From the NCBI RefSeq assembly GCF_002585305.1, contig NZ_NUNF01000043.1:1-21867 (forward strand): 21,867 bases of DNA. Reading direction: 5' to 3'. A program made the translations under genes and the position numbers. Below, one piece after another: positions 16,043 through 21,867 of the stretch. The notes beneath the pieces are model-generated. The model was not told the DNA's origin and did no database searches. It worked only from the letters and a program-made list of their open reading frames with translations. Position 1 is the first letter of the stretch. The number at the start of each line of letters is the position of its first letter. The DNA is from Bacillus sp. AFS037270 (GTDB lineage Bacteria > Bacillota > Bacilli > Bacillales_B > DSM-18226).

Positions 16043-16330
16043 TTATGCTTCTTCTTTAATTACGATATGGCGAATGATATCTTCGCTGATCTTTGCAAGA
16101 CGAGAAAATTCTTGTACTGCAGCAGCTGAAGATGTAGTTTTAGCGATTTCGTAGTATCCGTCACGGAAATCGTTGATTTCGTATGCTAGACGGCGCTTAC
16201 CCCAATCTTTTGTTTCAGCAGTTTCCGCACCGTTTTCAAGAAGAATTGTGTTAAAACGCTCAACAAGAGCCTTCTTTGCTTCATCTTCAATATTTGGGCG
16301 GATGATGTACATGATTTCGTACTTATTCAT
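16043..16330 (-). CDS. rpsF: 30S ribosomal protein S6
   Basis: 95 residues, equal to B. subtilis S6, with the typical start [13 protein letters not shown] and the [16 protein letters not shown] core. It pairs with S18 on the 30S platform. The ATG at 16330 has a near-perfect AAGGAGGTGA site 5-7 nt upstream. An in-frame extension of 11 codons is not credible. It is the first gene of rpsF-ssbA-rpsR, 68 nt ahead of ssbA. Confidence 0.97.
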   Translation of the reverse strand: MNKYEIMYIIRPNIEDEAKKALVERFNTILLENGAETAETKDWGKRRLAYEINDFRDGYYEIAKTTSSAAAVQEFSRLAKISEDIIRHIVIKEEA

Positions 16331-16344
16331 CACAGTCACCTCCT

Positions 16345-16380
16345 TTTGGTCTAAACGGCCCAATAATGGGCAAGGAGCAA
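16345..16380 (-). promoter_or_regulatory. Candidate S6:S18 autoregulatory leader RNA
   Basis: On the minus strand GCCCA-TTAT-TGGGC forms a tight hairpin (16357-16371) followed by CGTTTAGACC, about 27 nt before the rpsF start. rpsF leaders in many bacteria carry a hairpin with a nearby CCG that the S6:S18 complex binds for feedback control. The GGCCG here resembles it, but I could not align the full motif. Confidence 0.4.
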
Positions 16381-16404
16381 TTATTTAATTACTCACAAGT
16401 TGAA

Positions 16405-16433
16405 ATTATAGCACAGAAGAAATCAAAATGCAA
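16405..16433 (-). promoter_or_regulatory. Promoter of rpsF-ssbA-rpsR
   Basis: On the minus strand TTGCAT (16433-16428), a 17-nt spacer and a perfect TATAAT (16410-16405) preceded by TGC (extended -10). It lies about 75 nt before rpsF. Confidence 0.75.
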
Positions 16434-16475
16434 TGTCCTTCACCGTTCTGCCATTTTTATTCATAAAAAAGCGTT

Positions 16476-16505
16476 ATAAAAGAGGCTCCGCAATCAAGCA
16501 GAGCC
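16476..16505 (-). terminator. Rho-independent terminator of ychF
   Basis: On the minus strand GGCTCTGC pairs fully with GCGGAGCC (one wobble) around TTGATT, followed by TCTTTTATAACG. It begins about 10 nt after the ychF stop. Confidence 0.75.
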
Positions 16506-16514
16506 ACGTCAATA

Positions 16515-17615
16515 CTATACGTTAAAACGGAAATGGATAACATCGCCGTCTTTTACTTCATAATCCTTACCTTCTAAGCGGACCTTTCCTGCTTCCTTTG
16601 CCGCATTATGGCTGCCTGCAGCCAATAAGTCATCAAAAGATACAGTTTCCGCACGGATAAATCCGCGTTCAAAATCAGAGTGAATAACACCGGCACATTG
16701 TGGAGCCTTCATCCCTTTTCTGAAAGTCCAGGCACGGACTTCTTGTACACCTGCTGTGAAGTAAGTAGCTAATCCAAGCAGGCTGTAGGCAGCACGAATT
16801 AATTGGTCTAAACCGGATTCCTCAATGCCAAGTTCTGAAAGGAACATCGCCTTTTCTTCACCTTCAAGTTCAGCAATTTCCTCTTCAATTTTCGCACAAA
16901 TCACAATAACTTCCGCATTATCAGCAGCAGCAAATTCGCGAACTTTTTGAACATATTCATTACCAGATGGATCCACAATATCATCTTCACTTACATTAGC
17001 CACATACAGAACAGGCTTAATCGTTAAAAGATGGAGTCCTTTTACTAATTTCATTTGTTCATCCGTAAAATCAACTGTACGAGCGGGTTTCTCTGCTTCA
17101 AAAGCATCGCGCAGCATTGAAAGAACCTCAAATTCAGCAGCTGCATCCTTATCTTTTTGCTTAGCCAATTTTTCTACACGGCTAATTCGCTTTTCCACTG
17201 ATTCCATATCAGCAAGAATCAACTCAAGGTTGATGGTTTCTATATCATCAATTGGGTCGACCTTCCCTGATACATGGGTAATGTTTTCATCGGCAAAACA
17301 ACGGACTACCTGACAAATCGCATCTACTTGACGAATATGTGAAAGGAACTTGTTTCCGAGTCCTTCACCTTTACTAGCACCCTTAACAATCCCGGCAATA
17401 TCGGTAAATTCAAATGCCGTTGGGACCGTCTTTTTTGGCTGCACAAGTTCAGTTAATTTTTGCAGGCGATGGTCAGGTACTTCAACAATCCCTACGTTCG
17501 GATCAATCGTACAGAAGGGGTAATTCGCTGATTCCGCTCCTGCTTGTGTTATTGCGTTAAATAATGTCGACTTACCAACGTTCGGCAAACCCACAATACC
17601 AGCTGTTAAAGCCAT
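16515..17615 (-). CDS. ychF: YchF (YyaF/EngD), redox-related P-loop ATPase/GTPase
   Basis: 366 residues, the family length. The G1 loop GLPNVGKST starts at residue 9, followed by the DIAGIVKGASKGEGLGNKFL switch region, a coiled-coil insertion (about 130-175) and a C-terminal TGS domain (about 280-366). This Obg-related protein prefers ATP in characterised homologues, binds the ribosome and affects oxidative stress responses. Its exact role is unsettled. AGGAG 9 nt before the ATG supports the start. It has its own promoter and terminator. Confidence 0.96.
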   Translation of the reverse strand: MALTAGIVGLPNVGKSTLFNAITQAGAESANYPFCTIDPNVGIVEVPDHRLQKLTELVQPKKTVPTAFEFTDIAGIVKGASKGEGLGNKFLSHIRQVDAICQVVRCFADENITHVSGKVDPIDDIETINLELILADMESVEKRISRVEKLAKQKDKDAAAEFEVLSMLRDAFEAEKPARTVDFTDEQMKLVKGLHLLTIKPVLYVANVSEDDIVDPSGNEYVQKVREFAAADNAEVIVICAKIEEEIAELEGEEKAMFLSELGIEESGLDQLIRAAYSLLGLATYFTAGVQEVRAWTFRKGMKAPQCAGVIHSDFERGFIRAETVSFDDLLAAGSHNAAKEAGKVRLEGKDYEVKDGDVIHFRFNV

Positions 17616-17680
17616 TCACGTTCACTCCTAATAATCATCTATATAAAAATAAGTTCTTTTATATTAAAAAGCCTCTCACA

Positions 17681-17710
17681 ATTATAAGGCAACTGTCCTA
17701 AAAAATACAA
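17681..17710 (-). promoter_or_regulatory. Candidate promoter of ychF
   Basis: On the minus strand TTGTAT (17710-17705) and a perfect TATAAT (17686-17681) are 18 nt apart, about 65 nt before ychF. The -35 overlaps the T-tract of the yyaE terminator. Confidence 0.5.
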
Positions 17711-17732
17711 CTGCCGCTTTTATGTGGCAGTT
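17700..17732 (-). terminator. Rho-independent terminator of yyaE
   Basis: On the minus strand AACTGCC and GGCAGTT form a 7-bp stem around ACATAAAAGC, followed by GTATTTTTT. The stem begins within the yyaE stop codon. Confidence 0.78.
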
Positions 17733-19743
17733 AGTTTGTTTCAATTTTTTCAAGGTTTACAAGACAATCATAAAGTGTACTCCCAAGGCCATTATCTGAT
17801 TCCCGGCTTGAGGTCAGTTGATTAACAGAGCCGCCAAATCTCTTCCAAATACCTTCATCAATATTAATCGTGTTAGGATGTGCCTTCACCAATATTGAAA
17901 TATATCCCCTCACTTCACCGCGGTCATTCCACACCCTTACATAATCACCGTTTAAAAGTCCCTGATCTTCTGCAATATTAGGGGCAATCTCTACTTTAAG
18001 CTTGAGGCTGTCACCTAAAAGATGATAATTCTGCGAATGGTTCGAACGCAATGGATGGATGGTCAGCAGTTGATAAGGATAGGTTTCAGCAAGCAAAGGA
18101 TTGTTCCATTTTGATTCATCAGGAACGGCTAACGCTAACAATCCGTTCTTACCCTTTGACTGACCCAAAAGTGAAGTGAATTCAAATTTTCCTGTTGGGG
18201 TTTGGAATTTACGATTATGCCATGGCACCTTTTCAACTGGCAGTTCCATCGTGTGCTGCTCTTTTAATTTTTCAAGAGTAATGCCCGAATCTTCCAGCGG
18301 CTTTAAGGTCATCCTTAACCATTCATCTCGCGTATAAGCAAAATCCGCACCGAATCCAAGTCTTGCTGCCAGCTGTGTCCAAATCCACAAATCAGATTTC
18401 GCTTCTCCAGGGGCTGAAACAAGTTTTGGACCATAATTTACATAATGATGATACATAGAAGAATAATAAAAGTCTTCTTCTTCAAAAGCAGTTGTCGTCG
18501 GCAAAACGTAATCAGCTAATAAAGCCGTATCCGTCATAAATTGCTCTAACACCACAACAGTTGGCACGGAAGAGAACGCCTTTTCAACTACAACGCTATC
18601 CGGGACCTGAGTGAGTGGATTTCCACATGTCACCACAATCATTTCGATAGCCGGGCCAGAAGCCTTTAAGGTCTCTTCCGCCTGTTTCATAATAGAAAAT
18701 TGGCGACTGTCTTGTTTACGATGAGGGAGGGTTAACTCATTAAAAGCGAAACTTTGACCGACCTGGAGATTGGCATAATTGGCTCCTCCTCCTGGAATGC
18801 CAATATTTCCACTAATAGCTGCAAGAGCATCAATCAAACGAATGGTATTTCCACCATTTTCATACCGCTGCATTCCTAATCCCATATAAGTGGCGGTTGG
18901 TCTGTCACTATACACAAGAGCTAATTGGGTGATAACCTCAGATGAAACTTCCGTCATTTCACTGATCTTTTCTAAGGTAATACTATCAAGCAGGCTCACT
19001 AAGTCTGCGAATCCATGTGTGAATTGCTCAATAAAATCCCGGTCCTCTAAGCCAAGCCGGAGAATTTCCTTCATCATTCCTGCTGCCAATAATCCATCCA
19101 TCCCCGGTTTTACGGTTATAAATTGATCTGCTTGCTTGGCAGTGGCATTATAGAGCGGGTCAATCACAAAAACCTTAATTCCTTGTTTCTTTGCCTCTAG
19201 CAATCTTTCATATAAATGCATATTGGTTCTGGCAACATTTCGCCCCCAAATAATTATGTTTTTGCTATTAACAATATCATTGGGTTCATGGCTGTAAGCA
19301 TTGCCAAAATCCCACTTTTGGGCTTCAATTCCTGCTCCCCAGCAGAGAGATCCATAAACTTGCGTTACCCCGCCATAACAATTAAAAAAGCGCTGGTCTA
19401 GATTTTTTAAGATTCCATTATTGGCATAGTCATGGCTATGCAGTACAGCAGTCGTCCCAACCGTTTGTTTTATTTCTCGTAACTTCACTGCTATTTCATC
19501 AAGCGCCTGTTCCCAAGAAATTTGTACAAATTCCCCGTTTATCTTTTTTAACGGGTATAATAGACGCTGCTCAGAATTGGTTCTCTTCTCCAGCATCCGG
19601 CCGCGCCCGCAAATTTTACCTCTAGTGATCGGATGTGTCTCGTCACCCTCCACTTTGACAACTTTGCCATCGTCGATCGTTACATGAAAGCCGCAGCTAT
19701 CCCAGCAATTTAATGGACACGCAGCTTTACGTAATTCTGCCAT
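17731..19743 (-). CDS. yyaE: YyaE, molybdopterin oxidoreductase with an N-terminal [4Fe-4S] site
   Basis: A 670-residue member of the DMSO reductase superfamily of molybdopterin enzymes, close to B. subtilis YyaE in length and location. An N-terminal iron-sulfur motif has Cys9, Cys13, Cys17 and Cys45 (CPLNCWDSC then KICGRG). The catalytic fold runs to about residue 540 and a molybdopterin-dinucleotide-binding domain (about 555-665) follows. Cys134 in GSLCWGAG is a plausible molybdenum ligand, by inference only. The substrate is unknown; some homologues are annotated formate dehydrogenase or thiosulfate reductase-like. No electron-transfer or membrane subunit is nearby and no Tat signal is seen, so it is probably cytoplasmic. 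The ATG at 19743 follows GGGGGTGG; an upstream ATG at 19773 lacks such a site. Confidence 0.9.
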   Translation of the reverse strand: MAELRKAACPLNCWDSCGFHVTIDDGKVVKVEGDETHPITRGKICGRGRMLEKRTNSEQRLLYPLKKINGEFVQISWEQALDEIAVKLREIKQTVGTTAVLHSHDYANNGILKNLDQRFFNCYGGVTQVYGSLCWGAGIEAQKWDFGNAYSHEPNDIVNSKNIIIWGRNVARTNMHLYERLLEAKKQGIKVFVIDPLYNATAKQADQFITVKPGMDGLLAAGMMKEILRLGLEDRDFIEQFTHGFADLVSLLDSITLEKISEMTEVSSEVITQLALVYSDRPTATYMGLGMQRYENGGNTIRLIDALAAISGNIGIPGGGANYANLQVGQSFAFNELTLPHRKQDSRQFSIMKQAEETLKASGPAIEMIVVTCGNPLTQVPDSVVVEKAFSSVPTVVVLEQFMTDTALLADYVLPTTTAFEEEDFYYSSMYHHYVNYGPKLVSAPGEAKSDLWIWTQLAARLGFGADFAYTRDEWLRMTLKPLEDSGITLEKLKEQHTMELPVEKVPWHNRKFQTPTGKFEFTSLLGQSKGKNGLLALAVPDESKWNNPLLAETYPYQLLTIHPLRSNHSQNYHLLGDSLKLKVEIAPNIAEDQGLLNGDYVRVWNDRGEVRGYISILVKAHPNTINIDEGIWKRFGGSVNQLTSSRESDNGLGSTLYDCLVNLEKIETN

Positions 19744-19800
19744 CAATTCCACCCCCGTCTTACCATTTCTCATTTATTAACTACCAAAATAGAGCTGAAT

Positions 19801-19836
19801 AAAAAAAGAAGCATGAAAAATTATCCTTCATGCTTG
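19801..19836 (-). terminator. Terminator at the yyzM 3' end
   Basis: On the minus strand AAGCATGAA and TTCATGCTT form a 9-bp perfect stem around GGATAATTT, followed by CTTTTTTTATT. The 5' arm lies in the last codons of yyzM and the stop codon is in the loop. Confidence 0.82.
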
Positions 19837-20018
19837 ACTAAAATCTTTTTCATTTTCCTTGAAAATTCTCTTCTTGGGATCAAAACACTATGACCGCAGC
19901 CCTCACATTTAATCCGGACATCCATTCCCATCCGAATAATCTTCCAGCGATTGGTTCCGCATGGATGTTGTTTTTTCATTTCAACAACGTCGTTCAGGGC
20001 AAATTCTTTTTCCTCCAT
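19821..20018 (-). CDS. yyzM: YyzM, small DUF951 protein
   Basis: A 65-residue basic protein of the DUF951 family, found at this place in many Bacillaceae. It starts MEEKEFALNDVVEMKKQHPCG and contains Cys20 and a Cys38-x2-Cys41 pair that could bind metal or nucleic acid. Function is unknown. GGGGG 8 nt before the ATG supports the start. It is 13 nt downstream of the mscS-type gene and probably co-transcribed with it. Confidence 0.88.
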   Translation of the reverse strand: MEEKEFALNDVVEMKKQHPCGTNRWKIIRMGMDVRIKCEGCGHSVLIPRREFSRKMKKILVKHEG

Positions 20019-20031
20019 CTGTTAATCCCCC

Positions 20032-20916
20032 TTATACACTTGGTTCTTTTATGTTACCATTATCCTTCGAATACATAACCATTCGTGGATATGGGATTTC
20101 AATTCCATGCTCATCTAAAGAGAGTTTAATATCTTTGCGCATTTTCCTTGCTACAGCGGCATGCTGCATTGGCAGTGTTTCTGCAACAATTCTCAATGTC
20201 ACTTCAGAAGGACTGAAGTTTTGAATACCTAGAAAATCAGGTTCCCTAACTAATTCTTCATATCTTTCCGGCATTTTTTGAAGTAGTTCCCTAATAACCA
20301 TTTCAGCCTTATCTAGATCCTCTTCATAAGCGATTCCTACATCTATTATCGCTAAACTGTTATTAATTGAAAAGTTTGTTACTTCCATAATGTTTCCATT
20401 AGGTAAAATATGAACTTCTCCGGTCCAGCTTTTTAATTTTGTCGTTCTTAATCCAATCGCTTGAACATTGCCTTCAAACTGTCCGATTCGAACATGGTCG
20501 CCAACAGAAAATTGATCTTCAAAAATAATGAAAAAGCCGGAGATCACATCCTTCACCAAACTCTGTGCACCAAATCCAACAGCTAAGCCAACTACTCCAG
20601 CACCGGCAATTAACGCCTTCACATCGATTCCGAGCACCGAGAGGATCATCATAAAGGCAATAAAATAAACGACGTATGTCAGAATATTATCAAGCAGCTT
20701 AGATAGTGTAGCTTCCCTGCGTTCTGATGTGTTCAATGGGGAGAGGTTTCTAATTTTAAAAATATTATGAATTGCCAATTTTCCAATTCGGATTAGTATA
20801 TTAGCAATCAACATGATTACAATTATTTTAAGCAAGCCTTCGCCTATATTCAACCAGGTATCTTCATTTTGATATTTATCGATAAGCTTTTGTATTCCTC
20901 TTTGTGTAATACTCAT
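20032..20916 (-). CDS. Small-conductance mechanosensitive channel (MscS family)
   Basis: 294 residues with three membrane helices (about 26-46, 72-94 and 97-126). The third is the Gly/Ala-rich pore helix (AGAGVVGLAVGFGAQSLVKD), the hallmark of MscS. It is followed by the beta domain (FEDQFSVGDHV, PNGNI) and the C-terminal domain. It should open under membrane tension and release solutes during osmotic downshift. GGAAGGTGA lies about 4-5 nt before the ATG. It is the first gene of a probable mscS-yyzM unit and diverges from yyaC. Confidence 0.93.
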   Translation of the reverse strand: MSITQRGIQKLIDKYQNEDTWLNIGEGLLKIIVIMLIANILIRIGKLAIHNIFKIRNLSPLNTSERREATLSKLLDNILTYVVYFIAFMMILSVLGIDVKALIAGAGVVGLAVGFGAQSLVKDVISGFFIIFEDQFSVGDHVRIGQFEGNVQAIGLRTTKLKSWTGEVHILPNGNIMEVTNFSINNSLAIIDVGIAYEEDLDKAEMVIRELLQKMPERYEELVREPDFLGIQNFSPSEVTLRIVAETLPMQHAAVARKMRKDIKLSLDEHGIEIPYPRMVMYSKDNGNIKEPSV

Positions 20917-21011
20917 AATTCACCTTCCTAAACCCTTTTTACCCATTTTATTTTAACAATAATTCGATTTAGTTAATAGCATTATGAATTTTCATTTTTT
21001 ACCACCACGAT

Positions 21012-21041
21012 GTATAGATTTTCAAAATTTTCCGTATACTG
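21012..21041 (+). promoter_or_regulatory. Sigma-F-like promoter of yyaC
   Basis: GTATA (21012-21016), a 15-nt spacer and CCGTATACTG (21032-21041). The -35 fits sigma-F (GYATA) and the -10 fits GGNNANAHTR except for its first two bases. yyaC is a forespore gene in B. subtilis, which agrees with this. Confidence 0.4.
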
Positions 21042-21115
21042 AATAAAAAGTAGAAACAGCCAAAGCATGCACCGGTTTAAAGAATAGGATAAATACGTGC
21101 CAGGGAGTGGACGGA

Positions 21116-21730
21116 ATGAATTTAAAGACTAGCTTTTTTGACAGGAGGAGCAAGGTAAGCATCGTTCATGATGATTCTAACGCGGCTGAACAGCTTGCTC
21201 ATGAATTACTCCTGAACATCCCTAGTGTAACTAGACGTCCAATTGTATTTGTATGTATTGGGACGGACCGCTCCACAGGGGACTCATTAGGGCCGCTAGT
21301 TGGGAGCATCCTTGAGGAGAAAGAGCTCCAATCATTTTACGTCTATGGAACTTTAGATGAGCCTATCCATGCTGTGAATCTTGCTGATAAGCTGAGAGAA
21401 ATAAACACCACTCATGCCAATCCATACATAATCGGGATTGATGCCTGCTTAGGGCGGATAAAAAGTGTCGGTGTAATCCAAGTTGGAAATGGACCTGTCA
21501 AACCAGGAGCAGGGGTAAACAAGGAACTGCCCGCTGTAGGAGATATTCATATCACCGGCATCGTCAACGTCAGCGGTTTTATGGAGTTCTTTGTTTTACA
21601 AAATACGAGGTTAAATCTTGTAATGAGAATGGCCAAAACCATTGCGTCTGGAATAGTTCAAGCAAGCCAACTTTACCCAAAGCAAAACTGGGCTGAATTA
21701 AATTGGACGGAAGAGGAAAAAACAAATTAA
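21116..21730 (+). CDS. yyaC: YyaC, DUF1256 spore protease-like sporulation protein
   Basis: 204 residues (B. subtilis YyaC is about 205), member of DUF1256, which is related to the GPR spore protease/hydrogenase maturation protease fold. Visible signatures are CIGTDRSTGDSLGPLVG (about 46-62), GTLDEPIHA, IGIDACLG and GPVKPGAG. In B. subtilis it is expressed in the forespore; its target is not established here. The frame begins with an in-frame GTG at 21107 that lies inside the ribosome-binding region, so the ATG at 21116, 8 nt after AGGGAG, is preferred. It is the only plus-strand gene of normal size, and its presence shows a spore former. Confidence 0.92.
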   Translation: MNLKTSFFDRRSKVSIVHDDSNAAEQLAHELLLNIPSVTRRPIVFVCIGTDRSTGDSLGPLVGSILEEKELQSFYVYGTLDEPIHAVNLADKLREINTTHANPYIIGIDACLGRIKSVGVIQVGNGPVKPGAGVNKELPAVGDIHITGIVNVSGFMEFFVLQNTRLNLVMRMAKTIASGIVQASQLYPKQNWAELNWTEEEKTN

Positions 21731-21758
21731 AAGAGCAATCAAGTCGATTGCGCTTTTC
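21729..21758 (+). terminator. Rho-independent terminator of yyaC
   Basis: AAAAGAGCAATC and GATTGCGCTTTT pair (one A-G mismatch) around AAGTC, ending in CTTTTC, right after the stop codon. Confidence 0.75.
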
Positions 21759-21769
21759 ATGAGATAAGA

Positions 21770-21867
21770 AAGTATAAAAGTTTTTGACTTCGAGAATTGT
21801 CCAGCTCCAGGCGCCATCGGCTCGAGATCACAAGCTATCCGTCCAAAAGGTTAAAGAACAACCTTTC
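21770..21867 (+). repeat. Dispersed palindromic repeat, copy 4 (cut by window edge)
   Basis: It shares AAGTATAAAAGTTTTT, GAGAATTGTC and AGCTCCAGGCGCC with the reverse complement of copy 1, then the CTCGAG and hairpin region. The hairpin reads AAAGGTT...AACCTTT where copies 2 and 3 have AAGGCT...AGCCTT. It follows the yyaC terminator and runs off the window. Confidence 0.75.

Noticed and set aside
1..21867. Insertion sequence, prophage, CRISPR or defence system
   Set aside because: No transposase, integrase, phage gene, regularly spaced repeat array or restriction/toxin gene was found. The four short repeats are dispersed and non-coding.

Overview
The window is a chromosomal segment of a Gram-positive, spore-forming Bacillaceae bacterium (Bacillus/Neobacillus-like). 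Gene content and order match the replication-origin-proximal region of Bacillus: the WalRK two-component operon, a tRNA cluster, purA, the replicative helicase gene, rplI-gdpP-yybS, rpsR-ssbA-rpsF, ychF, yyaE, yyzM, an mscS-type channel and the sporulation gene yyaC. Base composition is AT-rich and spacers are full of typical low-GC Rho-independent terminators. All protein genes except yyaC lie on the minus strand, as expected for one replichore with oriC beyond the right end. A perfect 16-bp parS site inside walK supports an origin-proximal position.

Layout from left to right (transcription runs right to left unless stated). 1-5622: dispersed repeat copy, terminator, then walJ, walI, walH, walK and walR, a tightly packed operon controlling cell-wall homeostasis. 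5623-7466: walR leader, second repeat copy, and a secreted LysM-G5-M23 peptidoglycan hydrolase that may be under WalR control. 7467-8666: a possible tiny plus-strand ORF, a bidirectional terminator, the tRNA operon Lys-Glu-Asp-Phe with a duplicated 5' half of tRNA-Lys in front, the purA terminator and a third repeat copy. 8665-11492: purA with PurR boxes, and dnaC. 11652-15037: the yybS-gdpP-rplI operon, linking c-di-AMP breakdown and ribosomal protein L9. 15161-16330: rpsF-ssbA-rpsR with its promoter. 16515-20916: ychF, a molybdopterin oxidoreductase (yyaE), yyzM and an MscS-like channel. 21116-21730: yyaC on the plus strand with a sigma-F-like promoter. 21770 to the end: a fourth repeat copy.

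The region is mostly conserved housekeeping sequence. I see no phage, transposase, CRISPR array or defence system and no clear new biological system. The features most worth a second look are: (a) a family of about 130-bp palindromic repeats, four copies, each just downstream of a gene, with apparent compensatory changes in its hairpin; (b) an exact 31-nt duplication of the tRNA-Lys 5' half between the tRNA promoter and the intact tRNA; (c) the exact parS in walK and a degenerate one before ssbA; (d) a perfect 9-bp inverted repeat in the walR leader; (e) a WalR-box-like site upstream of the M23 hydrolase.
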